Source of the DNA: Pyropia yezoensis
Taxonomy: Eukaryota; Rhodophyta; Bangiophyceae; Bangiales; Bangiaceae
NCBI GenBank assembly: GCA_009829735.1
Contig: CM020618.1
Coordinates: forward strand, 32,650,894 to 32,714,893
Direction: 5' to 3'
Length of the DNA: 64,000 nt
Part shown: one piece after another, positions 19,806 through 29,447 of the stretch
How positions within the stretch are numbered: the stretch's first letter is position 1
Layout: each line of letters opens with the position of its first letter
Notes under the pieces: generated by a model
Told to the model about the DNA's origin: nothing
Seen by the model: only the letters and a program-made list of their open reading frames with translations
Databases searched by the model: none
Program-made: the position numbers and the translations under genes

Positions 19806-21132
19806 GTGGCAGCGGCCAAGGCGGCGGGCTGGGTGGTGTTGCTGTGTCTGGCGCTGGCGGCCCAGCCTGCGGGTGTTGGGGCGGCAACGAGGCCGGTGGG
19901 TCCGCTGGTGGGGATGGCGGTCACGCCACCGGTGGCTGACCCGGCTGCCGCGTCGGCGGTGGCGGAGCCGACGGTCTCGGCTGCAGCGGCGCTACCGGCA
20001 GTGTCGTCGGTGGCGTCGGCCGCGGCAGACGTGGTGGCCGAGCCGGCCGGTGTGGCGCCGGCGGAGCCGACGGTCTCGGCTGCAGCGGCGCCACCAGCGG
20101 AGTCGTTGGAGGCGGCGTCGGCGGGCAAGTGCACGGCGGCCTCGGTGGGTGTGGCGGCGACCGTCGAGTCGGCCGTGTCGGCGGGCATGTGGACGGCGGC
20201 GTCGGGGGGCGTGGCGCCGGCGGAGCCGCCGGCCGTGTCGGCGGCTGCGATGCCGGTCGCCGAGTCGGTTGGTGTGGTGCATGAGGCGTCACAGACTGAC
20301 CCGGTGGTCGAGGCGGAGGTGCAAATGTCGGGCGTAGCCCAGCTGATGGGGTCACCAGTGCGGGCCGCCGATCCGTTGGAGCGGCTGAAGGAGATGGACT
20401 TTGACGTCGACGAGACTGTGCCGGTGCGACCGGGCGGGTCTGCGCCTGTAGTGGCAGACGAGCCGGCGGAGACCATGCTGGACGTCACTCACCCGGTGGT
20501 GAGGTCCACGGCGACGGGAGCGGCGGCCGTTGGTACCGACCCGGCGGGGGGTGCCATGGCCACGCGGGGTGACACGACGAGTGCCCTCGGACTGGTGCAT
20601 GCTTGTGACACCCTCTTTGCTCGCATGGGCCCGCAGGCGACGTCCCAGGCCGACGCCTTGTGTGTCATCCAGACCACGTCGGCCCTTCTTCGTTGCGACC
20701 CGGGTGTACGGGTTGCCAAAGCCGCTGTTGCCCACCTGTCCCGTCTGTACCAGCCGCACGCGAGTGACCCGGTCGTGGTACGTGAGATGGCAACCACTGT
20801 GAGGCACGCCCTTCGCGGCCCGGGCTTGGCCAACCTGCCGCGCGCCAACCTCGAGGCACTCGTGGACATGTTTGTCATCCCCATCATGGTTCCGAACGTG
20901 TGGCGGGCAAGAAAGGCAATCGACGACCTGTCTTTTCGGGCGGCGGCGGCGGTGGCGGCAGCGCCCACCCGGATGATGATCACCGGTGGGTCGGGGCAAA
21001 AGCGGCTGCGTCTCACCGCGCCTGGTGGTCCTGGTGGCCCCGCGGGTCCGGCTGCGCGTCTCACCGCGCCCGGTGGTCCTGGTGGCCCCGCGGGTCCGGC
21101 TGCGGCGCCGTCTCCCCAGTTTTTGGCGCTGA
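19806..21132 (+). CDS. N-terminal part of the large helicase gene, Ala/Val/Glu-rich
   Basis: Directly after the last pyrimidine-CAG the frame reads VAAAKAAGWVVLLCLALAAQ and continues for about 440 codons (first in-frame ATG 19914). An Ala/Val/Pro/Glu low-complexity stretch with repeated AEPTVSAAA blocks precedes a helical domain (LVHACDTLFARMGPQATSQA, TSALLRCDPGVRVAKAAVAHL, TTVRHALRGPGLANLPRANL). A short duplication (LTAPGGPGGPAGPAA twice, about 21013-21105) lies near its end. At the 10-base C run 21133-21142 the sensible frame passes into that of the helicase, so the two parts probably form one protein of about 2200 residues; a homopolymer-length error is the simplest explanation. No domain is recognised. 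Confidence 0.55.
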
Positions 21133-24100
21133 CCCCCCCCCCGCGCGGCCGGTCGTCGACCTGGGGCGGACGCGCCGCCGGCGACGCTTCCCGCGCAAGG
21201 TGCGCGTGCAGCAGACGCTGGCAGTGGGGGTGGTCCGGAGCTCGCCCACTTCAGCCGCGAGACGGTCGCTGCCGTCGGCGCCGCCTGCTCAAAACTGTTG
21301 CACGATCACGGGTCGCTGGCCGATTCTCCCTCCTGGCCGCACCAAGTGACCTTTTTTCGCACCGCCTGGTCCATGGGCGTCTGGCCCCCCGAGGCCCAGA
21401 GGTTCCTACTGAGCGCGTGTAGCGCAGACACTGCCATCGTCCACCGGGCGGTGCTGGCGGGCAAGGGAGGTGCTGCGGTGCCGCAGCGACAGCCGTTGAA
21501 TCTACACACCCGCCTGTGGTCGCATTTGGTGGAGTCTGGCCGCAGCCTTTCTGCCCTGGGGCGGGGTCATGGCGACGGCAAGCTTGTCCCGGAAGGCGCA
21601 GGCAGCCCCGACGACGTGGCCCTGCTCATGTCCATGCCCGGGTCGTTGGCAATGTTGCCGACAGACTTCTTCGTCGCCTTTAAAGAGGTAGACGCATGGA
21701 AAACCGTCATGTGCGACATGACGGCGTTGCTGTTTTCGTCCGTCCTTGGCTCTCCGGGTGCTGCTACTGCTGTCGCGCCGGCTGCGGCCCTGTTTTCACG
21801 TGTTGCGAGTGTGACAGCTTCAAACACTGGCGTCGGGTGGCTGGTAGCCCCCAGTCCACACTTCCGACGGACCGCCCGGCAGGTCATCCGCTGCCTGTCC
21901 GGTGTGGGTGAGCGGGGGGGCGGTGGGGCTGATTCGTGGTCCATCACGGACCTGTTGGATGGGTGTGCACCAGTCCCGTCCAATGAGGAGTGGCGCGCTG
22001 TGTCCGCCCTCGAGACCACCAGCGCTCCCGCCCCGGTTGTGTCGTCGGGTGGCCCCCCACAGCCTTTTGACGCCCTGCGCGTCATCGAAAACGCCTTGCA
22101 CTTGCTGGACGTCTCGGTGCGCGCTCGCGGGGATGATCGTGCCTGGAACGGTGTCCCCCTGCAGCAGTTTGCCGTGTGTACGGCGTTTGTGCGGAGCAGC
22201 CGGCAAGTGTTGGCGGACGTGGGCGCGGGGCGCCCGCCTGCGGACTCACCCGGCGAGTCGGTTAAGCTGTGGGCGAGCGGAGCGCTCGCCCGTGTCTTGC
22301 ACCTGCTCATGCGGCTGGACATCCACCGAGACGTGAAGCGCACACGGGTTGTCGTCCAAAGGGCCTTGGTCTCGTGCCTCATCCTACTCTCCGACCACAA
22401 GCAGTTCTGCACGCACTTTGATATCATGCACGTGGCAAACCTGGCCCCCGTTGTCAACGAGTGGATGGAGGCACTTCCGTGGCTTTGGGAGGTTCATATC
22501 GGGCACGTGGAGGCGGACCGGTCACCATACAACTGGTTGTACTTCGCGGCCGTCCATAACCTGGTGCGGACGCCTCTTGCGGTTGGCGTGTGGGCATCTC
22601 GGCGGGTGTTGGCCCAGTCAACGTTGGATTGGTTGGCGTCACCGTTGGGCCTGCGGCCCTGGGTCGGAGAAATCGGTGGTACGACCTGTTCGGGGGCCCT
22701 GCACGCGCTGAAGGGTGCGCTCTGTCCGCCGGCCAGGCCTGGCGAGCGGGCCAGCCCCCTGGTCGTACGACTACGTCAGCGCATCGACGAAGTACTGAGC
22801 GGGTATGCTGTGCCAAACGACGCAGAGGCGGGTGTGGGTGCAGCAGCAGCTGCCGCCGGTGCTGGTGCGGTTGCCGCGGCTGCCGCTGGGGCGGGTGCAG
22901 CAGCTGCCGCTGGGGCGGGTGCCGGCTCAGGAGCCGAGGACGATGGACCGCCACCCGCAACGCCCGGTGTGGACAGGGCGAGCCCACCAGGTGACCCAGA
23001 CTCCTTTTCCATTGGCGACGACGCGGGGGGCGAAGTCGAGTTTGTGTGCTACCTACCCGCAGTGGCGGTCCCAGACAATGTGTTGGCTGCGCAGGCAGTT
23101 TCCCCTGTCTACAATGCGGAACCCTGCAACGTCATTGTGTTCATTGACGACGACGATGACTGGAATGACGCAGAGAACAATAACGTGACTGTCGTCAGTG
23201 TGGCGCGGGTGGTCCGGGCCGGCCAACTGGTCGGGCAGCGGCGGACGTCCTCCGCTACTGGGGTGGCCGCCCATGTGGCAGTAGCTCAGAGTGCTGCCAC
23301 CTCTGTCGCGACGGTAGCTGCCACCTCCTCCGCGACGGCAGCCGTCCCAGGCGGGCCCTCTACGCCCGAGGTTGCTGTCACCGCTGCTGCTCCCGATGCT
23401 CCATCGGCGGCGGGTATGGCCACAGGCGCGGCGGATGCTGTGGCTGTGGGTGCTCCTGGCGTTGGTGGGGCTCCTGCGGGCACGGCGGCCGTGGCCGACG
23501 CGGGTGTTGGCGGAGGTGCACCTGCTGAACCTGGTACTGCTGCAGCAACCGACACCGCGGGGGTGGCTGCTGTGGGCACGGCAGTGGCTCGGGGGGAGGA
23601 GCCCTCTCCCGCTTTGCCTGCAGTTTCAGACGCGGGGGCAGCTGTTGTTGGAGGTGAGACTGCCGGCGTAGGAGGCCCTTGTATCGGTTCCCCGGCTGGT
23701 GGGGGGGACGCGTCTCCCACTGCTGCACCTCTGCCCGCGGCGGCGGCGGCGGCGGCGGGGGGTGATGCCAGCCAGGCCAGTCCTCCCACACTGTGTGGCG
23801 CGGATGGTGATCGGGTGGCGCTCGGTCAGCTGACGCTCTGTACGTCCGAGTCGGGGTGGAAGGGTGTCCCAACCCACCTGCGCCCGTCCCCGTTTTACGC
23901 AAGAGGACCTGGGGGCCACTGGCAGGCCATCGTTGTCGCCACCTTGTGCCAGCTCGCCGCCCGCGGTACAGAGGCGGTGGCGCAGTCTATCGAAGGGAGC
24001 AACAAGGGCCATGGCGGCGGCGGCGGATGTAGTGGGCGCGTGACCACATCGTCATTGTGCTCCCGCTTTGGCGTGGCTCGCATCGACGCGCCCATCACCC

Positions 24101-26472
24101 TGTCGTCGCCGCAGGTGGGGGGCTCCATCCTGGACGACCCGCGGGCGTGTCGCATGTGCAACGTGCTCGTGCGTATGCCCGCCCCCCGGGGTGGTCCCCC
24201 CGGTGGGGGCGGCCGCCCTACCGGGGGATCCGCTGGGCGCCACCACCGCCGCCACAAGGACCGCGGGGGAGAGTGTCAAGTGGACCCCACAGACGCCACC
24301 CCGGGTGATTTGTGTGCCTTTTGGGTATCGGAACCCGTCGGCTTGGTGTGCAGCACCCCCGTGGACGCCGTGTTTATTGGCCGCTGCGAGGACAAGGAGG
24401 GGCAACCCGGCGGGAGGGTTGGTGGCCCACCGCCCGCGGGGGCAGGCCAGTGGTGGGTGGACAAGACGCCTGGCCCGGGGCTGGACGAGGGGGACGATGA
24501 CGCCGGCAGGGCGCGCCACGGTGGCGCATCCGGTCCCCCCCGGCGGTGGTGGTTTGCGGTGCGTCGTTTAGACGTGCGGCGGATGCTCCATCGCCGGACG
24601 GCAAATGTGGTCGTCACCCTGTGTCACAGTATCCTGTCGGACAGCCGCGAGTTTGGCGGCCTCGGCCACTGGGACCATCTTCCGCCAGTCATGCAGAGGG
24701 CGCTCGCCATCCACGCAACGCCTCCGCACGGGGGACAGCAGGTGGTACCTGTACCGGCACCGGGGCCTCCCCCCCTGCAGAGTGCTCCTCCACGCTACGC
24801 CCACCTGGACGAGTTCCAGTGGCGCGCAGTCGATTGCATGCGCCGGGGGCTGTTGTCGGACGAGTGTGACGTGCAGCTGGTGACGGGCCCCCCCGGGACG
24901 GGCAAGACACGCGCCATTGTCTCCATGGTGGACATGGTACTTGGGACCCTGCCAGACGGGCGGGTCCTGCTGACGTCGCGCACCAACACGGCGTGCGACG
25001 AGCTGTTGGACGCAGTGCACGAGTTGTTCTGTCCGTCGGGGGCTGCCAGTCGACACGGCGTCGCGAAACCCGATGCCGTGACGCTCCTCCGTGTGGGTGA
25101 ACCCCCTTCGGATGGCCACCGTGCCAAGACAACGCACATTGACGCCGTGGTGGACGAGCGCCTTCCTGTCGCCTACCCGTCCGTGACAGCCGCGGTGGAA
25201 CGGGCAAGGGCACGGGTTGCTGATGTGGGCCGCCGTGTGGATCGTTCCCGCGCCCAGGGTACAGAGCCGGGCGCGGGTGGGTCACAAATCCTCCTCGAGG
25301 AATGTGCCGATGCGGAGCAAGCCCTGGAGGCTGCCTTGCGTCGCCAGCAGCGAGCGGAACGGGAGCTCCGCAAGCGCATCGTGGGCGGCGCGTCCGTCAT
25401 TGTCACAACAACGTCAACGTCGACGGGGGCGCTCGTGGGGGGTCAAGGCTTTGACGCCATTATTATTGACGAGGGTGCGGCAACAAGCGTCCCTGCGTCT
25501 GTCGCCGCCATTGCTCGCGCCAAGCGGGCGGGGCGTGCGGGTGGCTCGTCAGATGAAGAAGAGGACGGTCATCCGGCAGAGCGGACCAAGTGCATTGTCC
25601 TTGTTGGCGACAATGCCCAGCTGAGGCCGAGCGCCGGCATGGAGTACAGAGGCGAGACACGGCCGATGACATCAAGCGTTTTTGAGCGGCTCGCCAGGTT
25701 TCTATCCGCTTGCGTCATCCTCTCCGTGCAGTACCGCATGCGGCCGCTGTTATGGTCCCTCCTCCGAGAAGTCTTTTACCGGCACATTGGCGTATGGTCG
25801 GACGGGCGCGGGCCCAAGGCCCGCCATGAGGAGGGGTTTGGAACACCCGCGTGGCTAAACCATCCAAGTCGGCGTATTCGCTTTGGAGGGCTGCAAGTGA
25901 CAGACACTTCCCGCCTGCCGGCCAACGATCGGGCGCACAAGTCGGGTTCCACCACCTCCAACAACAAGAGCCTGATCAACGTTGCAGAGCTTCGGTTGGT
26001 CGAGATGGCTCTTACGGATCTACTGCTGACGTGGGCGACGTCCAGCGGGGCTACCGAGCTCAAGGTGACGCTCATCACCCCGTACACTGCACAGCGGAAC
26101 AAGCTGAATGAAGTGGTGCAGTCGGTGAGAGACAGCAGGCGGCTGCCCCGCAGACCATGTGCCGACGTCAGGGTGTCCACCGTGGATGGCTGCCAAGGCG
26201 CTTCTGTGGACTGTGTCATACTCTCCCTCGTGCGGTCAGAGCCTGGGGCGCCTCCCGGCGGGAGCACCGACTTTTTGTCCGACGAGCGGCGCGTGAACGT
26301 CATGATGTCGCGGGCACAGAGCCATCTCCACGTGATTGGTGACATAGACTACCTTTCAAGCTCTGGGGGTGTGTGGAAGAGCTGGTGGGACAACGTCCGC
26401 CATAGGTGGAGCCGTCCAGATCGACCGGGCCGCGAGCACATCAACATTGTGGCTCCCGACAGGGTCCTCTAG
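21133..26472 (+). CDS. very large UPF1/SEN1/NFX1-type superfamily 1 helicase
   Basis: The C-terminal third is a complete SF1B helicase. A Q-motif-like LDEFQWRAVDCMRRGL lies near 24810, Walker A TGPPGTGKTRAI at 24882-24917, motif Ia LLTSRTNTACDELLD, Walker B IIIDEGAATSVP near 25465 (DEGA where DEAA is usual), motif III VGDNAQLRPSAG near 25606, SVQYRMRPLLWSLL near 25726, motif V STVDGCQGASVDCVIL near 26177 and motif VI ERRVNVMMSRAQSHL near 26287. This architecture belongs to ATP-dependent 5'-3' RNA/DNA helicases of the UPF1, SEN1 and NFX1 groups. About 1100 residues precede it: a helical region, then Ala/Gly/Pro-rich linkers (about 22830-23780) and a Cys/His-containing segment near 24150. It ends at TAG 26470-26472, 300 bp before the right palindromes. 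Confidence 0.88.
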   Translation, partial: PPPRAAGRRPGADAPPATLPAQGARAADAGSGGGPELAHFSRETVAAVGAACSKLLHDHGSLADSPSWPHQVTFFRTAWSMGVWPPEAQRFLLSACSADTAIVHRAVLAGKGGAAVPQRQPLNLHTRLWSHLVESGRSLSALGRGHGDGKLVPEGAGSPDDVALLMSMPGSLAMLPTDFFVAFKEVDAWKTVMCDMTALLFSSVLGSPGAATAVAPAAALFSRVASVTASNTGVGWLVAPSPHFRRTARQVIRCLSGVGERGGGGADSWSITDLLDGCAPVPSNEEWRAVSALETTSAPAPVVSSGGPPQPFDALRVIENALHLLDVSVRARGDDRAWNGVPLQQFAVCTAFVRSSRQVLADVGAGRPPADSPGESVKLWASGALARVLHLLMRLDIHRDVKRTRVVVQRALVSCLILLSDHKQFCTHFDIMHVANLAPVVNEWMEALPWLWEVHIGHVEADRSPYNWLYFAAVHNLVRTPLAVGVWASRRVLAQSTLDWLASPLGLRPWVGEIGGTTCSGALHALKGALCPPARPGERASPLVVRLRQRIDEVLSGYAVPNDAEAGVGAAAAAAGAGAVAAAAAGAGAAAAAGAGAGSGAEDDGPPPATPGVDRASPPGDPDSFSIGDDAGGEVEFVCYLPAVAVPDNVLAAQAVSPVYNAEPCNVIVFIDDDDDWNDAENNNVTVVSVARVVRAGQLVGQRRTSSATGVAAHVAVAQSAATSVATVAATSSATAAVPGGPSTPEVAVTAAAPDAPSAAGMATGAADAVAVGAPGVGGAPAGTAAVADAGVGGGAPAEPGTAAATDTAGVAAVGTAVARGEEPSPALPAVSDAGAAVVGGETAGVGGPCIGSPAGGGDASPTAAPLPAAAAAAAGGDASQASPPTLCGADGDRVALGQLTLCTSESGWKGVPTHLRPSPFYARGPGGHWQAIVVATLCQLAARGTEAVAQSIEGSNKGHGGGGGCSGRVTTSSLCSRFGVARIDAPITLSSPQVGGSILDDPRACRMCNVLVRMPAPRGGPPGGGGRPTGGSAGRHHRRHKDRGGECQVDPTDATPGDLCAFWVSEPVGLVCSTPVDAVFIGRCEDKEGQPGGRVGGPPPAGAGQWWVDKTPGPGLDEGDDDAGRARHGGASGPPRRWWFAVRRLDVRRMLHRRTANVVVTLCHSILSDSREFGGLGHWDHLPPVMQRALAIHATPPHGGQQVVPVPAPGPPPLQSAPPRYAHLDEFQWRAVDCMRRGLLSDECDVQLVTGPPGTGKTRAIVSMVDMVLGTLPDGRVLLTSRTNTACDELLDAVHELFCPSGAASRHGVAKPDAVTLLRVGEPPSDGHRAKTTHIDAVVDERLPVAYPSVTAAVERARARVADVGRRVDRSRAQGTEPGAGGSQILLEECADAEQALEAALRRQQRAERELRKRIVGGASVIVTTTSTSTGALVGGQGFDAIIIDEGAATSVPASVAAIARAKRAGRAGGSSDEEEDGHPAERTKCIVLVGDNAQLRPSAGMEYRGETRPMTSSVFERLARFLSACVILSVQYRMRPLLWSLLREVFYRHIGVWSDGRGPKARHEEGFGTPAWLNHPSRRIRFGGLQVTDTSRLPANDRAHKSGSTTSNNKSLINVAELRLVEMALTDLLLTWATSSGATELKVTLITPYTAQRNKLNEVVQSVRDSRRLPRRPCADVRVSTVDGCQGASVDCVILSLVRSEPGAPPGGSTDFLSDERRVNVMMSRAQSHLHVIGDIDYLSSSGGVWKSWWDNVRHRWSRPDRPGREHINIVAPDRVL

Positions 26473-26767
26473 TCGGGAGTATGTGGGGGGGGGGAGGGGG
26501 GGGGGCGGGGCGGGTGAGAGTGGGGGTGGGACTGTACGGCACCCCCTCTTTTTTTTGCTTTGAAGGTGTCGCTGGTCATGTGGTGGCCGGTTGTTCCCCA
26601 GTGTAGTTGACAACTGGTATAGTTGACGTTTTGAGTTGCGTGACATGTTGGTGGAGGTTCACATGGCAAGGCACTCGTGTTGGGCGATGGGGAAGGGGGG
26701 GGGGGGTTTGAGGGGGGGAGGGGGCGTGTGTGGCCCATGGTACCACCATCAGTCTTGAGTCACGCCA
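26473..26767. other. spacer with G-rich runs after the helicase gene
   Basis: G-rich tracts (26480-26530 and 26690-26730) flank an AT-richer stretch containing TTTTTTTTGC near 26550. This is probably the 3' untranslated region of the helicase gene. Nothing else was seen. Confidence 0.5.
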
Positions 26768-27185
26768 TGTTGTGTGCATAACGCAACAGATGGGTAGGTT
26801 CCATGGTCGGATATTGGCCGGGACTTGGCCAAGGCAGACCGAGTCGCGTTATGTACATAACGCGTCTGGCGAGCACTTGGCATCGTCCCGACAGATTGCC
26901 GAGGCTGACCGTGTGGCGTTATGTACATAACGCGTGAGGTGAGCCTTTTTGAGAATCTGGTAGGTGTGGTACGGTAGACAGACCGTGGCGCGTTATGTAC
27001 ATAACGCTCTAGTGATGTTTGTCGAGATAGTTCGCCAGAGCTGATCGTGTCGCGTTATGTACATAACGCGACAGGTGAGCCAATGGAGAATCTGGGAGTC
27101 GTGGCTTGTCAGAAGGACCGTAGGGCGTTATGTACATAACGCTCTTCGGATCTTTGTCGAGATTGCTACGTGTCGACGCGTGAAT
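26768..27185. repeat. right cluster of the TTATGTACATAA palindrome (five good copies)
   Basis: A degenerate copy lies at 26768-26786. Good copies are at 26845-26864 (20-bp form), 26916-26934, 26990-27007, 27051-27070 (20-bp form) and 27125-27142, centres 62-74 bp apart. The intervening DNA alternates between two spacer types, so 26916-27050 and 27051-27185 form a 135-bp higher-order repeat (shared words GTGAGCC, GAGAATCTGG, GACCGT, GTTTGTCGAGAT). An ordered array is more like an operator/centromere-like site or transposon subterminal repeats than chance. Confidence 0.9.
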
Positions 27186-29365
27186 AAGTGTTTTCCGATT
27201 GCGTCATGATTTTGATGCTTTGGTATTTGTTAATTTCTTTTCGGCAAATTGACTACTTTCATGAGGGAAAGGGGGGTGGTGGGGGGCGAGAAGTTGAACT
27301 TGCCTGTTCACCATTTACGAGTCGGGTGCGGTGCCGTTTCCAGACATGTGATGGCCTCGTCGTCTGGTCGATTCGATCGTTTGACCTCGTCGGCGATGGT
27401 GTGGGCTGCCGCCAAGCGACTTGGCCCCCCCCCCCCCCCCCCCCCGCATCCTCCTGCCGCCAAGGGACTTGCTCTCACGCCTCACTCACGCCTCACTGCC
27501 CCTCAAACACTCACACACGCACTCGTGCGTCACTGCCTCTCAAACAGCCCACAAGGCGCACATCACCAAGGCGGTGACGCGCCACTGCTCAGCAGGTGGT
27601 GGCTTAGTCTGCGATGAAAATTAGGGTCATTAAACCCACCACTCAGTGTCACAAAAAGGACTCGGACACACGCAGGACCCACCATTCGCTCACTAAAAGC
27701 TCCATAGATCATTTGACATCTAATCGACCCCTCCATGGGCGCGCGCACCTCTAGTGATGAACGCCACGCGCTCTAGCCCGGGTATGGGCATTTCGCACGG
27801 TTCACATAATTTTCTTGCATAGCTACCCTTTGGTGGGCAGGAGGACATCCCTAGGGGCAGGCTCGAATGCGCTCGAGCACGCTCACAGAAGAAAGTCAGT
27901 TGGGAGTGGGGGGGAAACCATAAAGAGAGGGCGAGGGGCGGGGGAGGGGGCACGAATTGAATTTCGAATTCCAAGGAGCCCGATCACCTGCTGACACCGA
28001 CGCGGATCAAACGGGAGGGGAGGGGATTTGGGCGGCGGCGCGAGATGATGTTGAATTGGACGGTGACGTGGGTGTCCGGGGATGGGTGCTCTCATCCGTC
28101 GGCCGCACGTTCAGCCACAGGCAGGTCAGGTCAGTCGCTTCCCTCGGCGCCCCCCGGGTCTGACGAGAGCCGTAGGTCCACGCGGCCCGCGCGGTGTCGT
28201 GTGCTGGTGGCAGGCCATTTGGATGCACCGCGCGGTGAGCTCGCAGCATGGCCATGCCGTCTGTGGCGGTGGGTTTGAGGTACACGACTCCCCCCCCTCC
28301 CCCCCCCACCAAGACGTCCAGGATGACATTTTTCCCAAACGGTGCTCGTAGTGCATTGCAAACGGACGGGGCCTACCGGAAGCACCAAAAGGCTGGGTGC
28401 CCGCGTCCCGGCACGCCGCTCCACATCCACCGTGGCGAGCAGGCAGTGCCGAGGGTGGGTTCAATTGCAGTGTTGCTATTGCCCCACAGCACGGTGGCGG
28501 TCACTCTCCCAATACGTGCCGTCGGGAGGGGGGGCGGGGGAGGGGGGGGGGCGCGGGGGGGAGGGGGGGAGGGGGGGGGGGGGGGGGGGGGGGGGCGCTC
28601 GCTCGCCATGGTTGGGCGAGCCGCACGGATGCTGGCGTGTCAGTCCGCTCAAATGCCACAGTGCATGCGGTGCACTCCGTCCCGCACCCACCGTCGCGCT
28701 ACTGGCGGCTGCCATGAGCACAGCGTCTGTGCGCGGTCTGCAATTGGGCCACCAACCCCATCACCACCACCGCCGCCGCCACACCACCACCGCCACCGCG
28801 AGCCCCTCCACCACCACCGCCGCCGCGCCACAGGACACTCTCACGGCAGCCACCGTCGGCCACGGGTGCCTCGGCGATGAGAAGGATCTTTCATTTCCGG
28901 GGCGGTGAGCTAAGGCCACGCGACAGCCCACAGGGGCACGTGGCGGTGCGAGCATCCTCCGCTCTGCCCCCTGCCCGAGAGGTAGCGTCGGTTTGGGGGT
29001 GGTGGGGGGCGGGCGGCAGGGGGGAGAGGAGGGGGGCGGGGGGGAGAGGAGGGGGCGGGGGGGGGGGGGCGGGGGGGGGGGGGTGGGGGGGGGGGGGCGG
29101 GGGGGGGGTGGGGGCGGGGGGGTGGGGGGGTTGGGAGGACCTGGACCGCCGGCATCCTGACGGCCCGTGTAGCCCATGGCCAGCGTCTACAGCACGCGTA
29201 CGGCAGCGAGTGAGGACCCCGGCCCAGATGGTGCCTTGCCAGACGATAAATAGGGCGGTAGGTGGTGCCCCGTGGTTCCCCATCTTTGCCGACCCCATCA
29301 GCCACCGTCGACAATCCCCCCCACCCACCCTCCCCCCCGTCTTTCCCCCACACACAACCCCCTCC

Positions 29366-29366
<1 letters not shown>
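27186..29366. other. intergenic region upstream of the Fanzor gene
   Basis: The first 800 bp are among the most AT-rich of the window and show no convincing gene; a 21-base C run lies at 27425-27445. From about 28.0 kb the sequence is G-rich simple DNA with runs at 28540-28595 and 29020-29130. Open frames here are Pro/Gly/His low-complexity on both strands and none is supported. The AT-rich part could hold promoters or the edge of the palindrome-bearing block. Confidence 0.5.

Positions 29367-29433
<67 letters not shown>
29367..29433 (+). repeat. 67-base C homopolymer before the Fanzor start codon
   Basis: An uninterrupted run of 67 C ends 14 bases before the ATG of the Fanzor frame, after a pyrimidine-rich lead (CCCCCACACACAACCCCCTCCT). 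It would lie in the 5' untranslated region or act as a pyrimidine tract. Its true length is probably uncertain in the assembly. Confidence 0.93.
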
Positions 29434-29434
<1 letters not shown>

Positions 29435-29447
29435 CCCCGGATTCACG

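Noticed and set aside
26768-27185. Regularly spaced repeats resembling a CRISPR array.
   Set aside because: The repeats are perfect dyads of 18-20 bp, the spacers themselves repeat, and the setting is eukaryotic with no cas genes.
28248-28880. Open frames of Pro/Gly/His upstream of the Fanzor gene on both strands.
   Set aside because: They are translations of G/C homopolymers and trinucleotide runs, without structured segments.
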